From assembly GCF_024220585.1 (NCBI RefSeq), contig NZ_JAMXKF010000001.1, forward strand, positions 310,001 through 374,000: DNA of 64,000 bases, in the 5' to 3' direction. Positions within the stretch are counted from its first letter, which is position 1, and each line of letters opens with the position of its first letter. A model generated the notes under the pieces. That model searched no databases. It was given only the letters and a program-made list of their open reading frames with translations, and was not told where the DNA came from. This DNA comes from Dyadobacter diqingensis. Its GTDB lineage: Bacteria; Bacteroidota; Bacteroidia; Cytophagales; Spirosomataceae. A program made the translations under genes and the position numbers. Shown one piece after another: positions 18,154 to 26,606 of this stretch.

Positions 18154-18574
18154 TCAACCAAAATTAGCTGATAGATTATCATTTTTTGAGATAAGCTCTT
18201 CATCGACTAACTGGTACCTCTGAGTTATCAACGCCAAAGCGTCAAACGGATTTTTGAGATAATCTGACCAATATTGAAGTAGTAATTTCCTTCTATTTTG
18301 TGACTTCTCACATTCTGGATTTGGAAAAAAGTCGCTTATGATCACCCCCTGGCCGTTTATTTGCTAAACACCCTTAATGTTTGCAGGTAGTACATTTTCA
18401 CTATCGGCATATTTTTCATCAATAACGTAAACATAACCATTCTGGAAGCTCCTAGTCTCCTTAATTGCTACTTCCGGAGGTAAATATTACATTGATTTTA
18501 GGACTAGCGTCATAGTTGGAGCAGTATAATATTTGCCCTTTGTCTATTCTTCGTTTTTCGAAAAGGTCACTGTA
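18154..18574 (-). pseudogene. Decayed gene with in-frame stop and frameshift
   Basis: Reading right to left, a first frame encodes SDLFEKRRIDKGQILYCSNY then DASPKINVI. Just after 18500 the sense shifts to another frame, PPEVAIKETRSFQNGYVYVI then DEKYADSENVLPANIKGV. That frame is interrupted by TAG at 18364-18366 and continues in the same frame as QINGQGVIISDFFPNPECEK to a stop at 18154. Only the last 63 codons look like an ORF by themselves, using GTG. The three pieces join into one plausible protein of about 140 residues whose start is lost. Family unknown. Confidence 0.5.
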
Positions 18575-18648
18575 TTAAGAAGAACATGGATAAAAGACCA
18601 TTTGTAAGTGCTCAGCACAAAATAAAAAAGTCATGAGACACCTCACAA

Positions 18649-18924
18649 CTATTCTAGTCGTTCTTCGATATCATCAGGAAGTAATCCATCAAATGTTTTT
18701 ATATAAATATGATTCATTACTGCATACATGCCCGTTTTTCTATTTCCAAGATATTTTTCTACCTCTTTTATTGAAGGATAATGCATTGGATTATGAAAAA
18801 ATCTTCTCCAATCCTCAATTCCTTTGTAAACCAACAAAAGTTGCTTAAGATTAACTTCGATTGTTTCCGTATCAGAAATTGAATTTAGGTCTTGCTCAAT
18901 CTCTTTTATTGATTTTGCTTTCAA
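18649..18924 (-). CDS. Small hypothetical protein (orphan, immunity-like)
   Basis: 91 residues, acidic and helical: KSIKEIEQDLNSISDTETIE, then VNLKQLLLVYKGIEDWRRFF and YPSIKEVEKYLGNRKTGMYA. No signal or membrane segment. Size, composition and its place among decayed and orphan accessory genes suit a small immunity-type protein, but the family is not recognised. ATG at 18924 is the only start. Probably expressed from the 316-bp gap upstream. Confidence 0.55.
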   Translation of the reverse strand: MKAKSIKEIEQDLNSISDTETIEVNLKQLLLVYKGIEDWRRFFHNPMHYPSIKEVEKYLGNRKTGMYAVMNHIYIKTFDGLLPDDIEERLE

Positions 18925-19240
18925 ATTATTTTGGTAAGTGAGTTTAATATAATTCCTTCTTAATACTGTATCTACTATTCAAACTGAGACCATTTGAAGT
19001 AGAAAAACCATCTACCACATGTATGGATTTCTGAAATTAATCACCAAAGTTTAGCAGGTTTGCATTGGGTGACTTTTCGACGCAAATATTCATTCAAAGA
19101 GTCCAATTTTATATAGTACAATTGTGTGCAGAGCACCGAATACGCCTATGATAATGTGCTGTTATTGACCTGTTGCCCAGTCGAAACATAAATTTAAAAG
19201 TCGGTGGTTCGTACTTGTTTGTCTGATTACCAATTGCAGG
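18925..19240. other. 316 bp intergenic region, no gene seen
   Basis: No convincing frame on either strand. It should contain the promoter for the 91-residue gene. No terminator or repeat shared with other parts of the window was noticed. Confidence 0.4.
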
Positions 19241-19825
19241 TTAATTTCTTTCACTTCTTAATTGTCTCGCAGCCTCTAATGCCTCTGCAACGTATTTCTT
19301 TTCAGTAAAAATTTCATCCAGTTCTTCGCTTGAATAATTCTTGTACCGCTCTTTAAATTTATTAACCGAATCTGACCAAGACGCTTTTGCATTTTTCTCC
19401 TCGTCGTCAGGGGAAGATCTAAATAGATCAATGATCAATTTGTTTACTTTTTCGCCATTGACTACGTAAGCGACAAGCCCTGCAAAAAAAGCAGAGGGCT
19501 GAAAACCAAATCTCAAACCACCAATATTAAAACTCCTTGTCGTCTCTAAAGCAGAGAAAGTAATATAGTTAAATATACCAAGTACGATTGTCGCCAATAA
19601 AAGATATTTATAAGAGCGTCTAAAGGTAAAGAAGCCAATGACATTTACTATCACAGCTGCTAAAGCTAAATAATGCCTTATGGTTAGCGAATAATCGTAT
19701 GACTCACCAGCTATGACAACGGTTCCTTGAATGGCCGTCATAACTGCCAAAATGGAATAGATTGCCAATACCAAAACTGGTAACAGTTGTTTGTATCGTT
19801 CAAAATATAATTTAAGTATCCGCAT
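19241..19825 (-). CDS. Four-helix membrane protein with charged cytoplasmic tail
   Basis: 194 residues. Four hydrophobic segments (about 14-34, 48-66, 72-90 and 108-122: LLPVLVLAIYSILAVMTAI, YLALAAVIVNVIGFFTF, YLLLATIVLGIFNYITF, FFAGLVAYVV) precede a hydrophilic tail of 65 residues. The tail ends in YKNYSSEELDEIFTEKKYVA and EALEAARQLRSERN. The tail reads like a cytoplasmic helical domain. Possibly a membrane immunity protein; family not recognised. Confidence 0.65.
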   Translation of the reverse strand: MRILKLYFERYKQLLPVLVLAIYSILAVMTAIQGTVVIAGESYDYSLTIRHYLALAAVIVNVIGFFTFRRSYKYLLLATIVLGIFNYITFSALETTRSFNIGGLRFGFQPSAFFAGLVAYVVNGEKVNKLIIDLFRSSPDDEEKNAKASWSDSVNKFKERYKNYSSEELDEIFTEKKYVAEALEAARQLRSERN

Positions 19826-19983
19826 TTATCGGTGGTTTAACTCGATGTCAAGGCACAAAGGTTGAATTTACAGGATCGTCAAAGGTTGTTGCTTCCTGTC
19901 TAAGTGGCAATTTAGAAAAAAAATCCTTCCTTAAAAGCCGCTAAACTATTCGTTTTTGAGACTTGAAATGATATCGCAAATTC

Positions 19984-20427
19984 CTAGGTTCTGCCAAAAA
20001 GCGTAGCGGTACCTTCTTCTTTCATGGCAAGTTGCATCAACTCTTGTTGGAAGTTATCGATAGCACTGGATTCCACAATGATTTCCAGTTTTACTCTATC
20101 TTTCTCCGCTTGCCTGCTATTGTATTCACTTTTATTTTCTTCTAGATTAACTTCTACCCCTACATGCCCTGAATTGTTAATTAGATAAATTTTCACTCCG
20201 AAGTAAGAATAGCCGTTTTTTTGTCCTGCTTCAAAAAATAATACTTTTTCCTTGCCTGGATACCCCACAAGAGATTTTGCAAAATCTTCCAATGACTGAC
20301 TTACGTCATAAACCTCTGTTGTGCCAAGATAACGCCCGTTTGTAGCCGTCACGCTTAATTCAACCATATGATCATCCTTCCAGATGATCTTTAATTGTAA
20401 GAAGGACTTGTTATCATAAGTATACAT
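19984..20427 (-). CDS. Hypothetical cytosolic protein
   Basis: 147 residues, no signal. A beta-sandwich-like sequence with alternating strands: FLQLKIIWKDDHMVELSVTA, GYSYFGVKIYLINNSGHVGV. It ends with a helix (NFQQELMQLAMKEE). The overall shape resembles effector-associated or immunity proteins of about 140 residues that accompany polymorphic toxins, but I cannot name a family. ATG 20427. Confidence 0.6.
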   Translation of the reverse strand: MYTYDNKSFLQLKIIWKDDHMVELSVTATNGRYLGTTEVYDVSQSLEDFAKSLVGYPGKEKVLFFEAGQKNGYSYFGVKIYLINNSGHVGVEVNLEENKSEYNSRQAEKDRVKLEIIVESSAIDNFQQELMQLAMKEEGTATLFGRT

Positions 20428-20573
20428 TAACTAATTTTTAGCAGATAGAAGTGAAATTAAATTCATTAGGTGCCCCTTTAATAAACAAAGCCAACTTTAC
20501 ATTAACAACAAGAAGCCGTTTGCGTGATGGAATAGCCTCTTGTTGTCTAATATCAAAGAAAATTTCCTAAAAC

Positions 20574-20687
20574 TCAATTGCCGTTCAGCAATACCAATGC
20601 TTTTTCCGGCGGAGCAAGCGTAACATGATATACACCTTCCATTACAACACTCCTGACAGAGCTTTGCTGCGGAGGTAAGGCCAGATC
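20574..20687 (-). pseudogene. Possible C-terminal remnant of a carbohydrate enzyme, in frame after the LRR gene
   Basis: Directly after the TAA of the LRR protein gene and in the same frame, 37 codons read DLALPPQQSSVRSVVMEGVY then HVTLAPPEKALVLLNGN before a TGA. Phrases of the LxPPEKALVL type occur at the ends of some exported glycoside hydrolases, from memory. It is either a relic of a gene now replaced by the LRR gene's 3' end, or chance. It has no start of its own apart from an internal ATG. Confidence 0.3.
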
Positions 20688-23606
20688 TTATTTCGCTATA
20701 ACTATTTTCTTCGATAGTTCGCCATGCTTGATGATGTAGGTACCGGCTGGCCAGTTCATTGTTGAGACCGTTTGGGAGTTCAAAACTGGTTTCTCAAAGA
20801 TCTTCGTGCCTTTCAAGTCATATATGTCAATCGATTTGCCGCTTCCTGTACTCTCGATGGTGAAAACATCCTTTGCAGGGTTTGGATAAAGTTTAAATAC
20901 CTGCTCAGCTGAGCTTACTTGTACGATACGTGTATAGGTGGATTTCCCATCAATATCAATCTGCTTTAATCGATAGTAACTTACTAAAAGTGGGTTTTCA
21001 TCTACAAACTGATAGGTTTCTAGATTTTTCGACACCCCTTTCCCATTCCTGAAGCCAATCTTTTCAAAGTTTCTGGCATCAACGCTACGCTCAATTTCAA
21101 ACCCCGAATTGTTGACTTCCATGGTGGTTGACCAGCGTAATAAATTAGTTACACCGGATTTCTTTGCGGTAAAGTTTACAAGTCTGACGGGTAGGGCATT
21201 ATTATAGGTATGCCTCAAACTTATCAGTGTTAGTGAAGGAACCAGGCTATTTGAAACTAGAACCCAATATTCTCCGGATTCAGTCATGGTGTAAGTATTT
21301 ATACCTGAATTGGTGGCAACTAAAAAATTGTTTCTATACCAACTGTATGTGTTGTTAGCGATCGTCCCTCCTGCATTCACGGATAAAGTTGCACCGTTTA
21401 CCGTTATCGGAATATTAGCCTGAGAGAAATATTGGTCAATTTTAGAGATGTTTGGTTCGAGCGCACCAAATGTAAGAAAGTTGTTGTTGAAATTAACCTC
21501 GGCTGACATAGGGACACTGGATAGAGATACAATACCATCAAATCGGTTATGATTAGCTCTTAAAATTGTAATCTTATTCCAATTTTCAGCCCCCCCGGGA
21601 AATACTCCGGTAAAATTGTTGTGATCCAAAAAAACTTGTTCCAGATTTGCAAAATTCCCAAGTGAAGAGGGCAAAGAGCCATCAAGTTGATTACCTGCCA
21701 TTGCTAAAACTCGCATTTTTGTCAAATTACCAATATTAGAAGGGATAGAGCCAATTAACGAATTGTACCCGACACTAAAAATTTCGAGTTTAGTTGCATT
21801 GATTAACGAGGTAGGGATGGAACCGGAAAGCTGGTTAAGATTTAGGTTAAAGACTTGCAATTGGGTTAGGTTGCCGAGTTCGACAGGGATATGGCCAGTT
21901 AGTTGATTTACGGATAAATCGAAAAAATATAATTTCGAAAGATTTCCTAGTTGGGAAGGTATTTGTCCTGTGACTAGGTTGTCATACAGACTCAAAAAAG
22001 TTAAGTTTGTAAGTCCACCAATCTCCAGAGGAATATTTCCCCCGAACTCATTTTGCGCTAAGGCGAGTACTTCAAGGGCTCCTAAATTTCCAATATTAGA
22101 AGGAATGGCCCCCCCAAGGTGGTTGCTGGAAAGGTCTAGCCATCGTAATTTCAAAAGATTACCTAATGTGGTTGGAATTGTTCCGGTTAAACTATTACTT
22201 TGAATTATCACACTTTCCAGTTCGCTGATTTCTCCCAAGGAAGAAGGTATTTCTCCCCGCAACGAGCTGTTCGAGCTTAGGCCGAGAATCTTAAGTTTTT
22301 TGAGATTTTTAATATTAGGGGTTATTGTACCATTCAAATTGTTGGCACTCATGCTTAAACCTGTCACTCTACCAGCGGTACATGAAACGCCAAACCATCC
22401 GCAAGGAGAATCGCCAACATTTCCAGGATAATTCCAACCAGATCGGTTAGTCCATCCGCTCCCGTTTGTTTCAAGATAAAAGGCCAATAAAGCTTGTCTG
22501 TCACTTTCTAAATTATCGGGACCTATAATGTAGTCTTCGCTCACCATTGTCAGAGAAGGTGCTACACTATTAGAAACTTGTGCCCTATACGTGCCTTCAC
22601 CAGTGGGCGAATACAGGTCAGTTATATTGTTTGTAGCGACAAGGATGCCATTTTTGTACCAACGGTATACATTATTAGCAGCCGTTCCTCCGACATTTGC
22701 TCTTAATATACCTCCTTCGTTAGTCAATGAAAATGTCTTTTGAGGGGAGTAATAATCCAGCTTGGCAATATTAGGTTCAATTCCTTCGAATGTGAAACGA
22801 TTGAAAGTTATGTTTATAAAACATGAGCTTGATATTCCACTCAAACCGGACAAGGGACCTGAGAGGTCATTAGATTCAAGATAGAGAATTCCTAAATTTG
22901 TTAAATTTCCAATCGAAGATGGAATGGGACCGATAAGCTGATTATATCCTAAACCTAAAGAAGTAAGCGAGGTTGCATTTCCCAGTTCATTTGGTATTTC
23001 CCCTGAGAGTTGATTTCGATCAAGGAAAAGTGCACCTAATTGAGATAAGTTACCCAGATTACTCGGAATCGGCCCGAATAATTGATTGGAGCTTAGCCCA
23101 ATCGTTTTTAACTTGGTAAGTGTTCCCAACCCGAAGGGAATATTCCCGCCGATTTTAGTGTCGTTTATGCTAAGCAATTCCAGAAGCTGTAGGTTGCCAA
23201 TGGATGCTGGAATTTCTCCTTTCAATTCGGCATTACTACTCATTTCCAAATGCCTCAAATTCGTCAGGTTGCCAATGGAAGAGGGAATATTGCCTGAAAT
23301 AGAATTACTTGCAACATAAAAGTATTTTAGCGCGTCCATGGTAGTTACAGATTCAGGAATTGTCCCTACCAGGTTATTGCCAGACAATGCTATTGACGTT
23401 ACTCTACCTGCCTCGCATGAAATACCGGACCAACCGCATGGATTATCTCCCGGATTACCAGGAACCGACCATCCTGATCGATTATTCCAATAGTTTCCAT
23501 TTGTAGCATTATACAAATTTACCAACACGAGGCGGTCTGATTCAAGCGTTTGAGAAAAGGATCTGAGGGAAGTTAAAAGGAGAAAACAAAGTAAAATCTT
23601 TTTCAT
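20688..23606 (-). CDS. T9SS-exported leucine-rich-repeat protein with duplicated architecture
   Basis: 972 residues with a signal peptide (ILLCFLLLTSLRSFS). It is built of two similar halves. Each starts with an LRR N-cap of plant/Cytophagales type (LESDRLVLVNLYNATNGNYW / LESDRQALLAFYLETNGSGW, then CGWSGISC or CGWFGVSC). A run of 24-residue LRRs with GxIPxxLGNLxxLxxLxLxxNxL follows, and then an Ig-like piece (NVYRWYKNGILVATN / NTYSWYRNNFLVATN). The first half has about 9 LRRs and the second about 13. From residue 810 come LPVRLVNFTAKK...LLRWSTTMEVNNSGFEIERS and a T9SS type A tail (YPNPAKDVFTIEST...GTYIIKHGELSKKIVIAK). By family knowledge it is surface-located and binds proteins or glycans; the ligand is unknown. 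Confidence 0.9.
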   Translation of the reverse strand: MKKILLCFLLLTSLRSFSQTLESDRLVLVNLYNATNGNYWNNRSGWSVPGNPGDNPCGWSGISCEAGRVTSIALSGNNLVGTIPESVTTMDALKYFYVASNSISGNIPSSIGNLTNLRHLEMSSNAELKGEIPASIGNLQLLELLSINDTKIGGNIPFGLGTLTKLKTIGLSSNQLFGPIPSNLGNLSQLGALFLDRNQLSGEIPNELGNATSLTSLGLGYNQLIGPIPSSIGNLTNLGILYLESNDLSGPLSGLSGISSSCFINITFNRFTFEGIEPNIAKLDYYSPQKTFSLTNEGGILRANVGGTAANNVYRWYKNGILVATNNITDLYSPTGEGTYRAQVSNSVAPSLTMVSEDYIIGPDNLESDRQALLAFYLETNGSGWTNRSGWNYPGNVGDSPCGWFGVSCTAGRVTGLSMSANNLNGTITPNIKNLKKLKILGLSSNSSLRGEIPSSLGEISELESVIIQSNSLTGTIPTTLGNLLKLRWLDLSSNHLGGAIPSNIGNLGALEVLALAQNEFGGNIPLEIGGLTNLTFLSLYDNLVTGQIPSQLGNLSKLYFFDLSVNQLTGHIPVELGNLTQLQVFNLNLNQLSGSIPTSLINATKLEIFSVGYNSLIGSIPSNIGNLTKMRVLAMAGNQLDGSLPSSLGNFANLEQVFLDHNNFTGVFPGGAENWNKITILRANHNRFDGIVSLSSVPMSAEVNFNNNFLTFGALEPNISKIDQYFSQANIPITVNGATLSVNAGGTIANNTYSWYRNNFLVATNSGINTYTMTESGEYWVLVSNSLVPSLTLISLRHTYNNALPVRLVNFTAKKSGVTNLLRWSTTMEVNNSGFEIERSVDARNFEKIGFRNGKGVSKNLETYQFVDENPLLVSYYRLKQIDIDGKSTYTRIVQVSSAEQVFKLYPNPAKDVFTIESTGSGKSIDIYDLKGTKIFEKPVLNSQTVSTMNWPAGTYIIKHGELSKKIVIAK

Positions 23607-23962
23607 TTTGGAAGGGTTATGTAATCTTAAGGGTTTGTTTGGGGGTGAAGAAAATATGAGAACCGTACCATCCTTGCAGTGACTAAAATTTGATCAAGCA
23701 CAAGTAACCGATAGTATTGGGCCGCAATATATCAGTTTTTTTAGATCCAAAATGTTTGGGATATAAAGATTTTGTAAACCGAGCTTTTACCTAAAATATG
23801 CTTTTAGGCTATTTAATACTTTAATAGTACAGAAATACCACCGATTAAATTTTCACGCTTCCTATAACTAGAAGTATACTTGACGCATCAGCATGCCGCC
23901 ACACAGAGCATGAGTTCATGGACTAGTCTTTATTCCAATAAGCAGAAGTATAGCCGCAACGA
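23607..23962. other. 356 bp intergenic region between LRR gene and AraC-type gene
   Basis: Both neighbours are on the minus strand, so the region holds the LRR gene promoter and the end of the AraC-type transcript. No strong hairpin with T run was found and no reading frame is convincing. Confidence 0.4.
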
Positions 23963-24859
23963 CTAGTTTAAACTTCGATATTCATTTGGTGTAACCCCGG
24001 CTTTCTGTTTAAAAAGACGGGTAAAATGTTGTTGATATTTAAATCCTAGTTGATAGGCGATCTCGCCGAATGACGTATTAGCTTCGAATATCTTCACTTT
24101 CGCTTCTTCAATCAATCTTGATTGAATGAAATCCAAAGCTGTGTTGCCAGTTTCTTTTTTAATGAGGTCGCCAAAATAGTTGGGGGATAAATTGAGGTTT
24201 TCAGCACAATAAGCTACACTTGGCAGGCCCAATGTCTGCGACTTTCCGGATTTGAAATAATCATTAAGCAATTCTTCAAACCGTACCAGAATGTCCTTGT
24301 TGGCAATGCTACGCGTAATGAACTGTCGGTCGTAAAACCGCATGCAATAATTGAGAAACAATTCGATATTGGAAACAATGAGCGTTTTACTATGCTTGTC
24401 GATGTTTTGATGGATCTCAGCGCGGATCTTTTCAAAACAATCAATAATGGTCTCTCTTTCCTTTTTTGATAAGTGCAGCGCTTCATTAACCTCATAAGAA
24501 AAGAAGGAATATTCCTTGATCATTTTTCCTAAATGAGTCCCTGCAAGTAGATCAGGATGAAAAACCAATGCATAACCGGACGGTTTTATTGATTTTCCTT
24601 TGCTGTCAATCCCATAAACCTGCCCCGGTGCCACGAAAACCAATGTTCCGTCTTCGTAGTCGTAAGGCTGGCAGCCATAGATCATATCACCGCATTTGAT
24701 ATTTTTAAGAAATACGGCATAGACACCCATATAGCGCCTGAAATGCTGTACAGTTGGTATTTCATTGAAGTTGACCACACTCACCAAAGGGTGTAACGTA
24801 TCAGTTCCCACCCAATTGTTGTACTGCTTTACAGTGTCTATCCTTTCTACCTGTTCCAT
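23963..24859 (-). CDS. AraC-family transcriptional regulator
   Basis: 298 residues. The N-terminal ~185 residues form a cupin-type sensing domain (LVFVAPGQVYGIDSKGKSIK, GYALVFHPDLLAGTHLG). The C-terminal ~100 residues are a double helix-turn-helix of the AraC family (LPSVAYCAENLNLSPNYFGD...TALDFIQSRLIEEAKVKIFE...SFGEIAYQLGFKYQQHFTRL...GVTPNEYRSL). It is divergent from the exported redox operon at 25024-28863, with 164 bp between. In this phylum that arrangement usually means the regulator controls the operon. The signal it senses is unknown; an aldehyde or related toxic small molecule is plausible from the dehydrogenase. Confidence 0.9.
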   Translation of the reverse strand: MEQVERIDTVKQYNNWVGTDTLHPLVSVVNFNEIPTVQHFRRYMGVYAVFLKNIKCGDMIYGCQPYDYEDGTLVFVAPGQVYGIDSKGKSIKPSGYALVFHPDLLAGTHLGKMIKEYSFFSYEVNEALHLSKKERETIIDCFEKIRAEIHQNIDKHSKTLIVSNIELFLNYCMRFYDRQFITRSIANKDILVRFEELLNDYFKSGKSQTLGLPSVAYCAENLNLSPNYFGDLIKKETGNTALDFIQSRLIEEAKVKIFEANTSFGEIAYQLGFKYQQHFTRLFKQKAGVTPNEYRSLN

Positions 24860-24932
24860 ATACCAATGATTTACAGCTCAAATATAGTAACGTCATCACG
24901 TAGAAAATAAAGTAAATCCCCAGATCAGTAAA

Positions 24933-24950
24933 ACTGGTAAATAAACCAGT
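24933..24950. promoter_or_regulatory. Inverted repeat in the divergent control region
   Basis: ACTGGT-AAATAA-ACCAGT is a perfect 6+6+6 inverted repeat in the 164-bp gap between the AraC-type gene and the operon. A related half-site (CAGTAA) lies on each side. It is the best candidate operator for the AraC-type protein in this region. Confidence 0.4.
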
Positions 24951-25023
24951 AACCTGTATAAAAATTGGCGGGGTCTTACTACCGACCTTTGCTATACAAA
25001 TTGAAAAACAAATTCGTGTGGCA

Positions 25024-25530
25024 ATGAAACATATCACTAAATCAAGCATTTGCACATTACTGATCGGAGCCATGCTGCCGTTCACAGTATGTGGCCAAAC
25101 TAAAACTCCCATAAAAATGCCAGACAACAGCGACGCTCCTCTTTTTAAGAAAGGGGCCAAATTAACAAACGGATATTTCACAGGGGACGCATACCTGTTG
25201 CCACTTCTGGCAAGAGATAAAAACAATGATTTTGTGATTGGCAACGTAAGTTTCGAGACTGGGGCAAGGACCAATTGGCATACGCACCCCAAAGGGCAAG
25301 TACTGATTGTCAACGAGGGGGTGGGATTTTATCAGGAAAAAGGCAAACCGGCCCAATCCATCAAAAAAGGTGATGTAATTAATATTCCCGAAAACGTCGA
25401 ACATTGGCACGGAGCAGCTGCAACTTCCCAGATGGCACATATCGCGATAACCAATTTCCTGGGCGATACCAATGTAGTTTGGCTTAAACCGGTTTCAGAA
25501 GAAGAATATAATACCGTTAATAAGCAGTAA
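25024..25530 (+). CDS. Exported cupin-domain protein
   Basis: 168 residues from ATG 25024; a GTG two codons earlier (25018) is also possible. Signal peptide MKHITKSSICTLLIGAM...CGQ. A single cupin domain carries the metal-binding motif NWHTHPKGQVLIVNEGVGFY and the second motif IPENVEHWHGAAATSQMAHI. Cupins of this form next to CMD proteins are often annotated as hydroxynitrile-lyase-like; the true reaction here is unknown. The exported location is visible from the signal. First gene of a compact operon (2 bp to the next gene), divergent from an AraC regulator. Confidence 0.85.
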   Translation: MKHITKSSICTLLIGAMLPFTVCGQTKTPIKMPDNSDAPLFKKGAKLTNGYFTGDAYLLPLLARDKNNDFVIGNVSFETGARTNWHTHPKGQVLIVNEGVGFYQEKGKPAQSIKKGDVINIPENVEHWHGAAATSQMAHIAITNFLGDTNVVWLKPVSEEEYNTVNKQ

Positions 25531-25532
25531 AC

Positions 25533-26606
25533 ATGGCAAAAATAAACCTAAACAAGCTGCTCTCACCAGTATCCATTATTGTGTTCCTGCTGAGCATCAC
25601 TGTCATGAAAGCACAAACTAACACAACTAAAACACAGACGCTGAGCGGGCGGCAGCAAAGTATCGTAGCCATTTCCGGATTAACCGCTACCGGTGATCTT
25701 GGAAGGCTATCAATTGAGCTCGCCAATGGCTTGGACGCCGGTTTAACAATTGAAGAAACGAAGGAGATCCTGGTGCAGCTGTACGCCTACTGCGGTTTCC
25801 CAAGAAGCCTGAATGCGATCAGCACATTAATGAGCGTCATTGAGAAAAGAAAGTCTAATGGCATCAATGACAGGCAAGGAGACCCAACCGTCTCAAAGGA
25901 CGGTGTTCAGGATAAGTACGAACAAGGCCGGAAAGTTTTAGAAGCTTTAACAAAAATGCCTCAGTCAAAGCCTGCACCTGGTTTTGGAGAATTTGCTCCA
26001 CGGATCGATGCATTTTTGAAAGAGCATCTATTTGCCGACATTTTCGAAAGCAAAGTGCTCACCTTTCAAGAGCGGGAGCTTGTGACGATTTCAGCCCTTG
26101 CAGCCATGCCTGGCGTCAGTTCGCAATTACAATCCCATGTAAAAATGGGTATCAATACCGGTATTACTGACGATCAACTTGTAGAAGTTGCACAACTGAC
26201 TGAAAAATTTGTCAGTATGGCTCAGGCAAATTCATTAAGAGAGCTTATGGCGAAGCCGGTGGCTCCTGTTATTAAACAGGACATGATGGTGCGGATCTCC
26301 GAAATCGAAATCCTGCCAGAGTTCCTGAATGAATATAACACTATCCTGAAAGAAGAAGCGGCAGCTTCGGTAGAAAAGGAACCGGGCGTAATTGCCATTT
26401 TTCCAATGAGCATTAAAGCGCAGCCAACGCAGATCCGGATTATAGAAATATATGCTGACAGCGCGGTCTACCAGGCGCATTTAAAAACGCCACACTTCCA
26501 GCACTACAAAACAACGACGCTTAAAATGGTGAAGGCATTGAAGCTGGTGGATATGAACAGACTTGACGAGCAAACCATGTTAGAAATTTTCAAAAAACTG
26601 AAATAA
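25533..26606 (+). CDS. Exported carboxymuconolactone-decarboxylase-like protein fused to an antibiotic-biosynthesis-monooxygenase domain
   Basis: 357 residues. Signal peptide or N-terminal anchor (SPVSIIVFLLSITVMKAQ). Two CMD-type helical domains follow, at about 45-110 (ISGLTATGDLGRLSIELANG, EILVQLYAYCGFPRSLNAIS) and about 160-225 (RELVTISALAAMPGVSSQLQ then SHVKMGINTGIT). Neither contains the CxxC of AhpD peroxidases, so peroxidase activity is unlikely. The last 100 residues are an ABM-like ferredoxin-fold domain (VRISEIEILPEFLNEYNTIL...IRIIEIYADSAVYQAHLKTP). This three-domain fusion is unusual. The stop codon overlaps the next start (TAATG), indicating translational coupling with the dehydrogenase. 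Confidence 0.85.
   Translation: MAKINLNKLLSPVSIIVFLLSITVMKAQTNTTKTQTLSGRQQSIVAISGLTATGDLGRLSIELANGLDAGLTIEETKEILVQLYAYCGFPRSLNAISTLMSVIEKRKSNGINDRQGDPTVSKDGVQDKYEQGRKVLEALTKMPQSKPAPGFGEFAPRIDAFLKEHLFADIFESKVLTFQERELVTISALAAMPGVSSQLQSHVKMGINTGITDDQLVEVAQLTEKFVSMAQANSLRELMAKPVAPVIKQDMMVRISEIEILPEFLNEYNTILKEEAAASVEKEPGVIAIFPMSIKAQPTQIRIIEIYADSAVYQAHLKTPHFQHYKTTTLKMVKALKLVDMNRLDEQTMLEIFKKLK

Noticed and set aside
6625..20427. Integron gene-cassette array
   Set aside because: Small orphan genes are suggestive, but they lie on both strands, I see no repeated attC-like sites between them, and there is no integrase gene.
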